Positions 1 through 7,135 of a stretch of 27,145 bases of DNA are shown in pieces. Positions within the stretch are counted from its first letter, which is position 1, and every line of letters begins with the position of its first letter. The position numbers were made by a program, and so were the translations under genes. The stretch is from JAHFOW01 sp046350595. Lineage in GTDB: Bacteria > Planctomycetota > Brocadiia > Brocadiales > Brocadiaceae. The stretch is from assembly GCA_046350595.1 (NCBI GenBank), contig JAXMAC010000036.1, positions 1 through 27,145 on the forward strand, in the 5' to 3' direction. The notes beneath the pieces are model-generated. The model ran no database searches, was not told the origin of the DNA, and saw nothing but the letters and a program-made list of their open reading frames with translations.

Positions 1-2
1 TC

Positions 3-90
3 GTAGGTTGGGTTGAGGCACGAAACCCAACGTTTCCATAAACGCATCGAATGGACGGCGTTGGGTTTCGCTTTACTCAACCCAACCTAC
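3..90. repeat. Long palindromic repeat with GTAG/CTAC ends
   Basis: The left arm (3-32) starts GTAGGTTGGGTT and ends AACCCAACG. The right arm (59-90) is its imperfect reverse complement, starting CGTTGGGTTTCG and ending AACCCAACCTAC. About 26 bases separate the arms. This is a MITE/REP-like non-coding palindrome. The outer GTAG and CTAC tetranucleotides recur in other palindromes of this window. The nearby stretch 122-147 (ggttgcagctttgctgcgc) looks like another dispersed-repeat scrap. Confidence 0.85.
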
Positions 91-192
91 CCAACTTAGG
101 ATGTTATTTCCCCTTTGTCAGGGGATTTGGTTGCAGCTTTGCTGCGCTATGAATACAATATTTAATATTATAATAAAAAAATCGTTAAAAAA

Positions 193-321
193 AAACTAAA
201 AAAGGTGTATATAAAGGAGTATAAAACGGTACATGAAGAAGCGTCGGACTTGAGGAATTGCCTGGAATTTTATAACAATGAGGGGTTGCATAAGCCGTTC
301 ATCGGGAGAAGCCGGCAGTAA
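193..321 (+). pseudogene. IS3-family transposase, C-terminal remnant
   Basis: Reading from 193 to the TAA at 319-321 gives about 42 residues, including VYIKEYKTVHEEASDLRNC, then LEFYNNEGLHKPF. This matches the end of the IS3/IS150-type integrase core (rve) domain, whose usual pattern is LKYEEVY-KEY....A...I..YI.FYN..R.H..LGY. The rest of the transposase, including the start and the DDE residues, is missing, and an A-rich tract lies directly upstream. No terminal inverted repeat of an IS is visible. It is a dead 3' scrap. Confidence 0.7.
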
Positions 322-405
322 TATATTTCCAATAAAAGTATGGGAAGAGAGACAAGGATGCCGGAATGATAATACAACGAAAGAGTAAACTGATTCGAAT
401 ATCTT

Positions 406-434
406 TGGTGGATTCTCACCCGTTTAATCCACCA
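406..434. terminator. Possible terminator hairpin after ahb operon
   Basis: A perfect 9-bp stem, TGGTGGATT (406-414) with AATCCACCA (426-434), encloses an 11-base loop. It lies just past the stop of the minus-strand gene ending at 442. The T-rich stretch (tactttt) is on the plus-strand side, so polarity as an intrinsic terminator for the minus operon is weak. It may simply stabilise the 3' end. Confidence 0.4.
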
Positions 435-441
435 TACTTTT

Positions 442-912
442 CTATATCCTTACCCCAACCTTCTTAAATTCCTTCTCGCTATAGAGGACGACATAATCGT
501 TAAGACCGGTCTTTTGCTTAATAGCCTGGATTACGGCCTCGCATTCGGGGTCGGTATAACCGTGGATCATGGTGAAGACGTTGTATTCCCAATCGGGATA
601 GATGGGGCGTTCGTAGCAGTGGGTCACTTCTTCAAAACCGGCCATAATTTTGCATACCTCGTCAACCCGTTCCTTTGGCACCTTCCATACACACATGGCA
701 TTGGCATTAATACCGATCTTTCTATGTGCAATAGAAGCTGCCAGCCTTCTGATTTTTCCGGATTCCAGGAGTTTTTTAAGTCTCTGCATTACTTCTTCCT
801 CTGACATGCCTAACGCAAGACCAATATCTTTGTATGGGGTTTTGGTGATTGGCAATCCTTCCTGGATATGCTTGATAAGCTTAACGTCTATGTCTTCTTT
901 TTTGTCTATCAT
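442..912 (-). CDS. ahbB: Siroheme decarboxylase subunit, AhbB/NirD-G type
   Basis: The 156-residue product is an AsnC/Lrp-like protein of the siroheme decarboxylase family. The complex removes two acetate carboxyls of siroheme to give 12,18-didecarboxysiroheme, in the alternative heme pathway or on the way to heme d1. An N-terminal winged helix-turn-helix spans about residues 8-55. A ferredoxin-like RAM half carries the family signature THCYERP (His98) and later WEYNVFTMIHG. The gene starts 17 bp after the previous gene, with GAAGAA before the ATG, and is third in a minus-strand operon. Family membership is clear. The A versus B letter rests on the HCY-RP motif from memory. The DNA-binding surface is probably vestigial in this enzyme family, and a regulator is the less likely alternative. 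Confidence 0.85.
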   Translation of the reverse strand: MIDKKEDIDVKLIKHIQEGLPITKTPYKDIGLALGMSEEEVMQRLKKLLESGKIRRLAASIAHRKIGINANAMCVWKVPKERVDEVCKIMAGFEEVTHCYERPIYPDWEYNVFTMIHGYTDPECEAVIQAIKQKTGLNDYVVLYSEKEFKKVGVRI

Positions 913-929
913 AGTTCTTCAAATAAAAA

Positions 930-1397
930 TTAATAAATTTTAAACCGAACGCCAATCTTAAATTTCTTTGTCGTAGGTAAACTACGCACCGTTAACCCTG
1001 TCTTATCCTCAATTTCTTTTAACGTCTTGTGGAGTTCTTCGTCATCCTTTGCAGACATGGTGAACCATATATTGTACGGAATATCTTTGTTTTTGCCTTT
1101 GCGAAGGTAGTTGTGAGAAACGCCGCTATATTCATTGATGATAGCGCTCACCTCGTCTATGCGTTCTTCCGGCACCTTCATGGCAGCCAGCGTTGCTTCC
1201 CTTCCCATAGCCTGGGTATTAATAATCGGCGCAAGCCGCCGGACATACCCCTTTTCAATCATAAATTTGATACGTTCAATAATCGTATTTTCTTCTATCT
1301 GCAACTCTTTACTCAATTCCAAAAATGGCCTTGATACAAGGGGCAGGTTTGATTGTAAACGGTGAAGTATCTTTCTATCGGTATCGCTGAGTATCAT
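930..1397 (-). CDS. ahbA: Siroheme decarboxylase subunit, AhbA/NirL-H type
   Basis: The 155-residue paralogue of the downstream gene is the presumed partner in the heterodimeric siroheme decarboxylase. Residues 5-55 form a winged HTH of AsnC type. The C-terminal half carries SHNYLRKGKN (His95) and YNIWFTM, the pattern of AhbA/NirL/NirH subunits. Its ATG overlaps the stop of the upstream sulfite-reductase-like gene in an ATGA arrangement (1394-1397), so the two are probably translationally coupled. Two genes encoding two distinct subunits fit the Ahb heme pathway. A heme d1 role (nirDLGH) is possible, but no nirS, nirF, nirJ or ahbC is in the window. Family confidence is high and subunit lettering moderate. 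Confidence 0.86.
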   Translation of the reverse strand: MILSDTDRKILHRLQSNLPLVSRPFLELSKELQIEENTIIERIKFMIEKGYVRRLAPIINTQAMGREATLAAMKVPEERIDEVSAIINEYSGVSHNYLRKGKNKDIPYNIWFTMSAKDDEELHKTLKEIEDKTGLTVRSLPTTKKFKIGVRFKIY

Positions 1398-2275
1398 ATT
1401 CTTCTCTTAATTTCCTCAATTCCATGGTGTTCTATAAGTGTGCGGAAGCGGTGTTCTGTTTTGCTCGAAAGGATGATGTCCACACAAACTTCCAATGCCT
1501 TCAAAGTTGTGGATTCATCTGCCTTTGGGAGTATATCTTCGGCAAATTTAGGATGTCTTCCGACCTTTCCGCCAATCATGACACGGTACTTTTTTTCCTG
1601 TGCCTTTATGGAGCCTGTCGGACACACCCTTGCGCAGAGACCACAATGGACACATTTCTCCATATCAATGGTTACCTGAGAGTCCTTTACGGTAATCGCA
1701 TCTTCCCGGCATGTTTCCACACATTTCATGCATCCGATGCATGCGGACTCAGTATCAACATAAACGGGTTCTACCGCATGAACACCAAAATCCTTAATCT
1801 GCGGCATAGAGCAGCTATTCGGACATCCCGACACGGCAAGTTTCATGGTATGGTGTGGGAGTATTTGTCCTTCGACCTTGTTAATCAATCTTTCGGTAAA
1901 ATGCAATTCCTCTAATCTCTTTTGCAGTTTGTCCCCCAGTATCTTCGAATCGGTAATGAGGAATGGGCAGTTGACCTCCGCGCCGCGACAGGTTTTTACC
2001 TGATAGAGCGCCGGGTTTCCGTCTTTATCAAAATACTTGGGATACTTTCTGAGTATGGAAAGTTTTTCATTGTCAGGAGATGGCTTTGCCTTTGCCGGGC
2101 TTTCTTTTACGGGGGATCTGCCCATAAAGTCTTCCCTTGCAGCAATCACTTCCTCTTCCGTCACTACGTTCTTTCCGCTTTTACGGGCGAGTGTCTCGAT
2201 CTTTTCCTTGACACTCTTCTGGATAAAAGGAGGCACCTTTTCCAGCAGCAACGTCGCAGATTTATCCCAATCCAA
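1394..2275 (-). CDS. PCP_red + sulfite/nitrite reductase-like + 2x[4Fe-4S] fusion
   Basis: This 293-residue protein has three parts. Residues 1-50 (MDWDKSATLLLEKVPPFIQK...) resemble the PCP_red domain found at the end of the protochlorophyllide-reductase B subunit. Residues about 90-165 resemble the siroheme-[4Fe-4S] half of small anaerobic sulfite/nitrite reductases, with Cys96 and Cys103 (CRGAEVNC) and Cys151 and Cys155 (SGCPNSC). Residues 179-218 hold two ferredoxin clusters, CIGCMKCVETC and CVHCGLCARVC. The start is TTG at 2275. It follows AAGGAGAAGG, and an in-frame TAA lies directly before it. The gene is first in the operon with two siroheme decarboxylase subunits, so it probably binds siroheme. 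Its substrate is unknown. It is much shorter than a complete sulfite reductase and could be an electron-transfer or siroheme-handling protein. Confidence 0.85.
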   Translation of the reverse strand: MDWDKSATLLLEKVPPFIQKSVKEKIETLARKSGKNVVTEEEVIAAREDFMGRSPVKESPAKAKPSPDNEKLSILRKYPKYFDKDGNPALYQVKTCRGAEVNCPFLITDSKILGDKLQKRLEELHFTERLINKVEGQILPHHTMKLAVSGCPNSCSMPQIKDFGVHAVEPVYVDTESACIGCMKCVETCREDAITVKDSQVTIDMEKCVHCGLCARVCPTGSIKAQEKKYRVMIGGKVGRHPKFAEDILPKADESTTLKALEVCVDIILSSKTEHRFRTLIEHHGIEEIKRRI

Positions 2276-2297
2276 TTACCTTCTCCTTAAAACAAAA

Positions 2298-2321
2298 TTG
2301 CCACAATATATATTGCGGCAA
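2298..2321. promoter_or_regulatory. 24-bp near-palindrome in ahb operon leader
   Basis: TTGCCACAATAT abuts ATATTGCGGCAA. Eleven of twelve pairs match, and the remaining position is a G-U-capable pair on the minus-strand RNA. It lies between the predicted transcription start (about 2368) and the TTG start at 2275. It could be an operator for a dimeric repressor or an RNA hairpin. The cognate regulator is not identifiable from sequence. Confidence 0.5.
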
Positions 2322-2374
2322 ATTTTTCTTGCAAACAATACTGGTTCGGCCTCAGTTTCAAAATTATGGGGTTA

Positions 2375-2402
2375 ATTATATTGAAAAAAGGTTGAATGTC
2401 AA
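2375..2402 (-). promoter_or_regulatory. Consensus sigma70-type promoter for ahb operon
   Basis: On the minus strand both hexamers are perfect: TTGACA (2397-2402) and TATAAT (2375-2380), with a 16-bp spacer. The expected start is near 2368, giving a leader of about 93 nt before the TTG start of the sulfite-reductase-like gene. Confidence 0.7.
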
Positions 2403-2452
2403 ATTCAAATTTCATCGCTATTTTTGCGGGCCACACCCAAACATTTTACGTC

Positions 2453-2481
2453 TTGACATTTATCTGTGCGTCACTTATCAT
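2453..2481 (+). promoter_or_regulatory. Sigma70-type promoter for nucleotidyltransferase-like gene
   Basis: TTGACA (2453-2458), a 17-bp spacer and TATCAT (2476-2481) face the gene starting at 2614. The predicted leader is about 125 nt and contains the palindrome at 2541-2556. Confidence 0.6.
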
Positions 2482-2540
2482 CTTTGGAATATTTAATGCT
2501 TTTTCATCTTCTGCAGATTACATGGACAATATAGAGGAAT

Positions 2541-2561
2541 GACGACTGAAGTCGTCACTAC
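2541..2561. repeat. Short palindromic repeat, GACGACT/AGTCGTC family
   Basis: GACGACT-GA-AGTCGTC (2541-2556) is followed by ACTAC, i.e. GTAGT at the foot of the hairpin on the other strand. The same core occurs at 12441-12456. It falls in the 5' leader of the gene starting at 2614. Confidence 0.75.
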
Positions 2562-2613
2562 AAACTTGGCATCCAGATCACATTGCATCAGGAGGCATCG
2601 GGAAAACACCTGA

Positions 2614-3369
2614 ATGGAAAATCTTAAATTTACCAACATATCTTCGCACATACAAAAAATTGCAGAACCCTTCTTTTTAGATATCCTTTTGCATCATAAA
2701 GACGACGTCATTTCCCTGTATATTATTGGTAGCGCAGTAACCCGGGACTTTCATCCGGCACATTCTGACATTAATACCCTTATTATTGTTAAAGACGTTC
2801 AAATTCCGTTCATAGATTTTCTTGCAACTCTGGGTAAGCGCTATGGAAAAAGAAAATTGCGCGCCCCGCTTATTATGACCTGCAATTACATCAACCGTTC
2901 CTTAGAAGTATTTCCCCTGGAATTTTTGGAGATGAAACAAATCCATCAACTGGTCTATGGGGAAAATGTCCTTAAAGATATCAAGATTGAAAAGGCGGAT
3001 GTAAGAATTCAATGCGAGCGGGAGCTTAAGGGAAAAATACAGCATCTCTGCCAGGGTTATATAAAGTCGATGGGCAACAGGACTCTCCTGACAAATCTCC
3101 TGATCAACTCCATTTCCGGATATTTTCCTATTTATCGAGGAATCCTTTTCCTCTATGACCAGAAAATCCCGCGCGAAAGACTGGACGTTATTTACGCAAT
3201 GCAGGAATGTTGCAATGTAGACCTGAATATATTTGCAAAATTACTTGAATTAAGAACAAAAAATGTCTATCCATCCCGCGAGACACTCAATGAAATATTT
3301 CAGGACCTGTACCGCGTGTTAAACACTATTACGAAAAAGGTTGATGAATATGAAATTAACCATACATAA
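2614..3369 (+). CDS. Nucleotidyltransferase-like protein, degenerate active site
   Basis: The 251-residue soluble protein has an N-terminal element LYIIGSAVTRDFHPAHSDIN (about residues 35-54). This resembles the G-S...D-x-D motif of MNT/pol-beta-type nucleotidyltransferases. Gly39-Ser40 and Asp52 are present, but the second acidic residue of the DxD pair is Asn54, so catalysis is doubtful. The remaining 190 residues look helical and match nothing I recognise. AGGAGG sits 18 bp before the ATG, which is far for a ribosome binding site. The 3' end overlaps the following TPM gene by 20 bp, suggesting co-expression. The function is unknown. A pseudo-enzyme or binding role is possible. Confidence 0.65.
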   Translation: MENLKFTNISSHIQKIAEPFFLDILLHHKDDVISLYIIGSAVTRDFHPAHSDINTLIIVKDVQIPFIDFLATLGKRYGKRKLRAPLIMTCNYINRSLEVFPLEFLEMKQIHQLVYGENVLKDIKIEKADVRIQCERELKGKIQHLCQGYIKSMGNRTLLTNLLINSISGYFPIYRGILFLYDQKIPRERLDVIYAMQECCNVDLNIFAKLLELRTKNVYPSRETLNEIFQDLYRVLNTITKKVDEYEINHT

Positions 3370-4144
3370 GAAATACACCCTCTGTTCCTTTGCATTTCTC
3401 TTGTTTTTCCTGTGTCTTTGCGCAATCACCTTAGCGCAGGAACTGCCTGTTCCCCAAAAATATGTGGAAGACAAGGCCAATATTATGAGCGACCCTGCTA
3501 AGCAGAAGCTTAATGGATACCTTCAGGAACTGGAACAGAAGACAGGCGCACAAATGATCGTCCTTACGATTAGCACGACAGGCGATATTCCTATAGAGAC
3601 CTATGCCATAGAACTGGCAACAAAGTGGAAGCTCGGTCAAAAAGGGAAGGACAACGGCGCCCTCATCGTTGTTGCAAAGGATGACCATGCATACAGGATT
3701 GAGGTGGGGTATGGTCTTGAAGGAATATTGCCTGATAGTTTTTGCGGAACAATCGGGAGGACATACTTTGTTCCTTATTTCCAGAAGGGCAAGTTTGGCG
3801 AGGGTATTTTCAATGGCGTCTCCGTTATGGTTTACAAAATTGCAGAGGCAAACGGCGTAAAGATAACCGGTATGCCCAGTATCTATGCATTGAATAAAAA
3901 GGCGTCCAGAAAGACGAATCCATTCCTTTCACTCCTTCTTCTGCTGGTTATATTACCCATAATCATTCACACTTTATTCAACAGGAGACGCTCTTCGGGA
4001 TACTGGTGGGGCGGCCCACCCATTATTTTTGGCGGGCCAAGGGGATTTGGTTCGGGTGGCTCTGGCGGATTCGGCGGTTTTGGCAGCTTTGGTGGCGGGG
4101 GCGGTGGTTCTTTCGGAGGTGGAGGCGCTTCGGGGAGATGGTAA
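3350..4144 (+). CDS. TPM-domain (YgcG-like) exported membrane protein
   Basis: The 264-residue protein belongs to the TPM/YgcG family. A signal peptide or first membrane helix (about 10-28) ends LAQELPVP. The TPM domain (about 35-155) includes YVEDKANIMSD, an EQKTGAQMIVL strand and RIEVGYGLEGILPD, typical of the family. A second membrane helix lies near 193-209 (LLLLLVILPIIIHTLF). The tail is Gly/Ser/Phe-rich, ends GGGGASGRW, and looks disordered. I chose the ATG at 3350, nine bases after AAAAAGG. In-frame TTG 3341 and ATG 3344 are alternatives but sit too close to that site. It overlaps the previous gene by 20 bp and is followed by lemA, a common pairing for this family. Confidence 0.88.
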   Translation: MKLTIHKKYTLCSFAFLLFFLCLCAITLAQELPVPQKYVEDKANIMSDPAKQKLNGYLQELEQKTGAQMIVLTISTTGDIPIETYAIELATKWKLGQKGKDNGALIVVAKDDHAYRIEVGYGLEGILPDSFCGTIGRTYFVPYFQKGKFGEGIFNGVSVMVYKIAEANGVKITGMPSIYALNKKASRKTNPFLSLLLLLVILPIIIHTLFNRRRSSGYWWGGPPIIFGGPRGFGSGGSGGFGGFGSFGGGGGGSFGGGGASGRW

Positions 4145-4283
4145 GGCAATGATGGAAGAGTTAAAGAGTTAGAGAGTTCTGGAGTTGTAAGATAGCGAAT
4201 ACAAAGTTCCCATTTAGAGGGGATTTCGGGGTTGGTTTTTGAGATGTGCGTGTGCAAGTTTTACTTCCGGTTATGGATTCAAG

Positions 4284-4311
4284 CTCAAACCTGGATGTTT
4301 GAGTTGCTTTT
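4284..4311 (+). terminator. Weak terminator-like hairpin before lemA
   Basis: CTCAAAC (4284-4290) and GTTTGAG (4297-4303) form a 7-bp stem with a 6-base loop, followed by ttgctttt. It could attenuate reading from the TPM gene into lemA. The T-run is interrupted. The rest of the 4145-4337 spacer shows nothing clear. Confidence 0.3.
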
Positions 4312-4337
4312 GTTAAATAAATTCGGGTGGCGTAATT

Positions 4338-4901
4338 ATGAAAAAGATAGTAATCCTTATTGCACTTCTTGTATTTTTCGGCATTATCTTTGGCTCCTGG
4401 TATGTCAAGGGATACAACAAGGTGGTCGCATTAAACGAAAACGTGAAAAATGGGTGGTCTCAGGTCGATATACAACTCAAGAGGCGATACGATCTTATTC
4501 CCAATCTTGTAGAAACCGTAAAAGGTTATGCAACTCATGAGAAGGAAGTTTTTGAAAAATTAGCAGAGGCCAGAAAAGGGTACTTTACCGCTACAACCGT
4601 TGAAGATAAGGCAAAGGCGGCTACACAAATTGAAGGTTTTCTGTCACGATTGCTCATGTTCCGTGAGACGTATCCTGAATTGAAGGCGAATGAATCGTTC
4701 CTCAAGTTACAGGATACCCTGGAAGGCACGGAAAACCGTATTTCTGTGGAACGTAAGCGCTATAATGACGCTGTGAGAGAACTGAACGCCTATATCAAAA
4801 GCTTCTATGGACGATTCTTTGCCTCACGTGTTGGCGTGACCGAAGGAAAGTACTTTGAAGTGGCAGAAGCAGAAAAGGAAGCGCAGAAGGTGAAATTTTA
4901 A
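4338..4901 (+). CDS. lemA: LemA family membrane protein
   Basis: The 187-residue protein matches the usual LemA length. One N-terminal membrane helix (about 4-22, IVILIALLVFFGIIFGSWYV) is followed by the family core: NKVVALNENVKNGWSQVDIQ, then LKRRYDLIPNLVETVKGYA, then long amphipathic helices ending FYGRFFASRVGV...YFE. LemA proteins have a short outside N-terminus and a helical bundle, and their role is still poorly defined. The neighbouring TPM protein is a frequent genomic partner, which suggests a shared envelope function. It is followed by a palindromic repeat rather than a classical terminator. Confidence 0.93.
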   Translation: MKKIVILIALLVFFGIIFGSWYVKGYNKVVALNENVKNGWSQVDIQLKRRYDLIPNLVETVKGYATHEKEVFEKLAEARKGYFTATTVEDKAKAATQIEGFLSRLLMFRETYPELKANESFLKLQDTLEGTENRISVERKRYNDAVRELNAYIKSFYGRFFASRVGVTEGKYFEVAEAEKEAQKVKF

Positions 4902-4905
4902 CGTT

Positions 4906-4933
4906 GTAGTGGCAAGGCTCGCCTTGCCACTAC
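4906..4933. repeat. GTAG-bounded palindrome after lemA
   Basis: GTAGTGGCAAGGC (4906-4918) and GCCTTGCCACTAC (4921-4933) form a perfect 13-bp stem around a 2-base centre, four bases after the lemA stop codon. There is no T-run, so it is a REP-like element that may also protect the transcript 3' end. Confidence 0.85.
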
Positions 4934-4973
4934 GCGGTTGTAAAAAGTCGCCGTAATGCCCAATTTAAAATAT

Positions 4974-5002
4974 TTGCATATTATAAGATGGTTTGTTATT
5001 AT
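4974..5002 (+). promoter_or_regulatory. Candidate clpX promoter
   Basis: TTGCAT (4974-4979), a 17-bp spacer and TATTAT (4997-5002) would start transcription near 5009, about 57 nt before the clpX ATG. Confidence 0.45.
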
Positions 5003-5065
5003 TTTTTTAACCTGTCAAAATGCATTCCAATTATTCAATAATGAGTTTTACGAGGTAGAAAACAT

Positions 5066-6316
5066 ATGGCTAAAAAGGCCAGCGCTGACAAAGCAAATTG
5101 TTCTTTTTGTGGACGTGGTCACAAGGCGGTAGGCCGCTTAATTCAGGGCGGAGAAAATATTTTTATTTGTAATGAATGTGTAGAGGCCTGTCACATGCTG
5201 CTCAAAAAAGAGCAGCCTCAGCCGGTCATAACCAAGCCACTGTCAAAAATACCCACTCCAGCACAAATTACAGAAAAATTAAATGAGTATATTATTGGTC
5301 AGGAAAAGGCAAAGAAGACGCTTTCCGTTGCAGTATACAACCACTATAAGCGTTTGCTCTCAAATACGGTTAAGGGTGACGTAGAACTAGAGAAAAGCAA
5401 TATCCTGCTCATCGGTCCTACCGGTTCAGGGAAGACGCTCCTCGCCCGCACCCTTGCCAGAATACTCGACGTCCCCTTTGCCATTGCGGACGCTACAACG
5501 CTTACTGAGGCTGGATACGTAGGCGAGGACGTAGAAAACGTACTCCTGGCCTTATTGAGGAATGCGGATTTCAATATCCAGCGCGCGCAGCAGGGGATTA
5601 TTTATATTGACGAAATCGACAAGATCGCCCGAAAGAGTACGAATCCATCCATCACCAGGGATGTCTCGGGAGAAGGCGTTCAACAGGCGTTACTTAAAAT
5701 GCTTGAGGGCACTATATCGAATATACCTCCACAAGGCGGAAGAAAGCATCCCGAACAGCAATATATTCAAATGGACACCACGAACGTCCTCTTTATCTGC
5801 GGCGGGACATTTACCGGCATAGATGAGATCATCAGGAGAAGGCTTGGAAAGACCAACATTGGTTTTGACGTCAAAGGCGTCGATGACAGAAAACAAGAGG
5901 AAACCCTCAGTACTATTCTGGGTAAAATTGAGGTCGAAGATATTATTGATTTCGGCATGATCGTGGAATTTGTAGGTCGATTACCCATTCTTGCCCCTTT
6001 GATGCCTCTGACACAGGAAGATATGATCAAGGTCATGACCGAGCCAAAGAATGCGCTGGTCAAACAGTATCAAAAATTCTTTGAAATGGAAAATACCAAA
6101 CTGGAGTTTTCCCATGAGGCGCTGATGGAGATAAGCAAGAGGGCATTTGAAAAGAAAACAGGAGCGCGGGCTTTACGGGCTATATTTGAGGGCTTTATGC
6201 TTGACGCCATGTACCACTTACCGACTCAAAAAGGAGAGTCTTCGTTTTTAGTCACGCCCGACGTTGTCCGCGGTGAAGTCCCTCTCTTAGCGCAGAAATA
6301 CAGGAAGACCGCATAA
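5066..6316 (+). CDS. clpX: ATP-dependent Clp protease ATPase subunit ClpX
   Basis: ClpX is the AAA+ unfoldase that feeds substrates to ClpP. At 416 residues it is of normal length. The N-terminal zinc-binding domain has Cys12, Cys15, Cys35 and Cys38. Walker A is GPTGSGKT (117-124) and Walker B is IIYIDE (178-183). The pore RKH loop is seen in QGGRKHPEQQ (about 226-228). The ClpP-docking IGF loop is at 265-267, and sensor-2 is GARALRAI near the C-terminus. GAGG precedes the ATG by ten bases. No clpP or tig lies next to it, unlike the common tig-clpP-clpX order, so it is expressed alone from its own promoter. A dyad follows the stop codon. Confidence 0.97.
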   Translation: MAKKASADKANCSFCGRGHKAVGRLIQGGENIFICNECVEACHMLLKKEQPQPVITKPLSKIPTPAQITEKLNEYIIGQEKAKKTLSVAVYNHYKRLLSNTVKGDVELEKSNILLIGPTGSGKTLLARTLARILDVPFAIADATTLTEAGYVGEDVENVLLALLRNADFNIQRAQQGIIYIDEIDKIARKSTNPSITRDVSGEGVQQALLKMLEGTISNIPPQGGRKHPEQQYIQMDTTNVLFICGGTFTGIDEIIRRRLGKTNIGFDVKGVDDRKQEETLSTILGKIEVEDIIDFGMIVEFVGRLPILAPLMPLTQEDMIKVMTEPKNALVKQYQKFFEMENTKLEFSHEALMEISKRAFEKKTGARALRAIFEGFMLDAMYHLPTQKGESSFLVTPDVVRGEVPLLAQKYRKTA

Positions 6317-6324
6317 GAAAAATG

Positions 6325-6360
6325 ACTTGAAGAGACGCATGATTTTGCGTCTCTTCAAGT
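6325..6360. repeat. GAGACGCA palindrome after clpX
   Basis: ACTTGAAGAGACGCA (6325-6339) and TGCGTCTCTTCAAGT (6346-6360) form a 15-bp stem with a 6-base T-rich loop, eight bases past the clpX stop. The AGAGACGCA core recurs at 12385-12418 and 18105-18132. This copy lacks the GTAG foot. Confidence 0.85.
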
Positions 6361-6472
6361 GTATACACGGCCAAAAATCCTTCACGGCAAACTCTTTCAG
6401 CATAAACTTCCACGGTAGCTCAAAGCTCATAAACTCTCAATCCGTGTATTCGGCGTGTTTACTCTGCGTGTA

Positions 6473-7135
6473 TTATTTGCAGTCACATTGAATAAGACCG
6501 TCTATACGCAAATCCCAATTTGTCCAGTATTCCTTTTTACATACATCCGTCACCGTAGTTGGGGGGGTTAGGTAACTTGCATAGGTCGCAGTAAGTTGGC
6601 ACAAATAATAAGGGTCATCTGCTTTAACAAACTTACCCACCAACAGCCCTTCATCGTGCGGCCATTTACATGATTCTCCGGTTAGAATATGCGTTTCAAA
6701 ACCATTCGTCCCCTTCATGGAACCTCTTACAATAACAGACCCTGCAGGATTTTTAATATAAAAAGTTCCCGAGTGCGTGCCAACAGGTTTTTGACATGGT
6801 CCAACATGTCTGATATGGTATATGAGATCAAAATATATCACACTACCATTGGGAATTGCATTTTGTAGAGCGGATTCATCGTATACCGTCTCTTTACTAT
6901 TTATCTTATCCTTCCATTGCATACGAATGATGCAGTCGTCACAACCGCCGAAACTTGATGAACAATCCCTATTAGAAAAACAATACGGCGCTTGGAGACG
7001 GACACGTTTTTCAAGCACAATTGATTTCTTACACTTTTCCGTATCAGGTATCGGACACAGGGCATGTGCGAAACTGGTACATACCATGCTCAACAAAAAA
7101 ATAAAACCGCTTATATACAATCCAAACCTTTTCAT
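6473..7135 (-). CDS. Exported cysteine-rich protein of unknown function
   Basis: The 220-residue protein has a classical signal peptide (MKRFGLYISGFIFLLSMVCTSFAHA). About 195 mature residues contain twelve cysteines, an even number suggesting disulfides or metal binding. Cysteines cluster near the start (CFSNRDCSSSFGGCDDC) and at the end (CDC). There is no CXXCH, so it is not a c-type cytochrome. I chose the ATG at 7135 because AAAGGAGGGATTAAAATG gives an ideal ribosome binding site; a start ten codons upstream lacks one. I do not recognise the family. It lies downstream of another exported protein but is separated from it by about 360 bp. Confidence 0.75.
   Translation of the reverse strand: MKRFGLYISGFIFLLSMVCTSFAHALCPIPDTEKCKKSIVLEKRVRLQAPYCFSNRDCSSSFGGCDDCIIRMQWKDKINSKETVYDESALQNAIPNGSVIYFDLIYHIRHVGPCQKPVGTHSGTFYIKNPAGSVIVRGSMKGTNGFETHILTGESCKWPHDEGLLVGKFVKADDPYYLCQLTATYASYLTPPTTVTDVCKKEYWTNWDLRIDGLIQCDCK

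Larger units (their letters stand above)
2276..2613. other. Divergent intergenic region with two promoters
   Basis: This 338-bp spacer lies between the leftward ahb operon and the rightward nucleotidyltransferase-like gene. It holds a leftward promoter (2375-2402), a near-palindrome in its leader (2298-2321), a rightward promoter (2453-2481) and a GTAG-type palindromic repeat (2541-2561). No ORF in it looks coding. Confidence 0.7.

Noticed and set aside
3..90. CRISPR repeat or IS end
   Set aside because: There is only one copy in the window, with no regularly spaced direct repeats and no transposase frame inside; a palindromic REP/MITE-like element explains it.
442..1397. Possible pair of AsnC/Lrp transcription regulators
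   Set aside because: The HCYERP and HNYLR motifs, the tandem arrangement and the siroheme-type neighbour fit siroheme decarboxylase better than a regulator.
3967..4257. Proline-rich minus-strand frame opposite the TPM gene
   Set aside because: It is the antisense reading of the Gly-rich codons of the TPM protein tail.
6473..7135. Multiheme or c-type cytochrome among exported proteins
   Set aside because: Twelve cysteines but no CXXCH or CX4CH motif.
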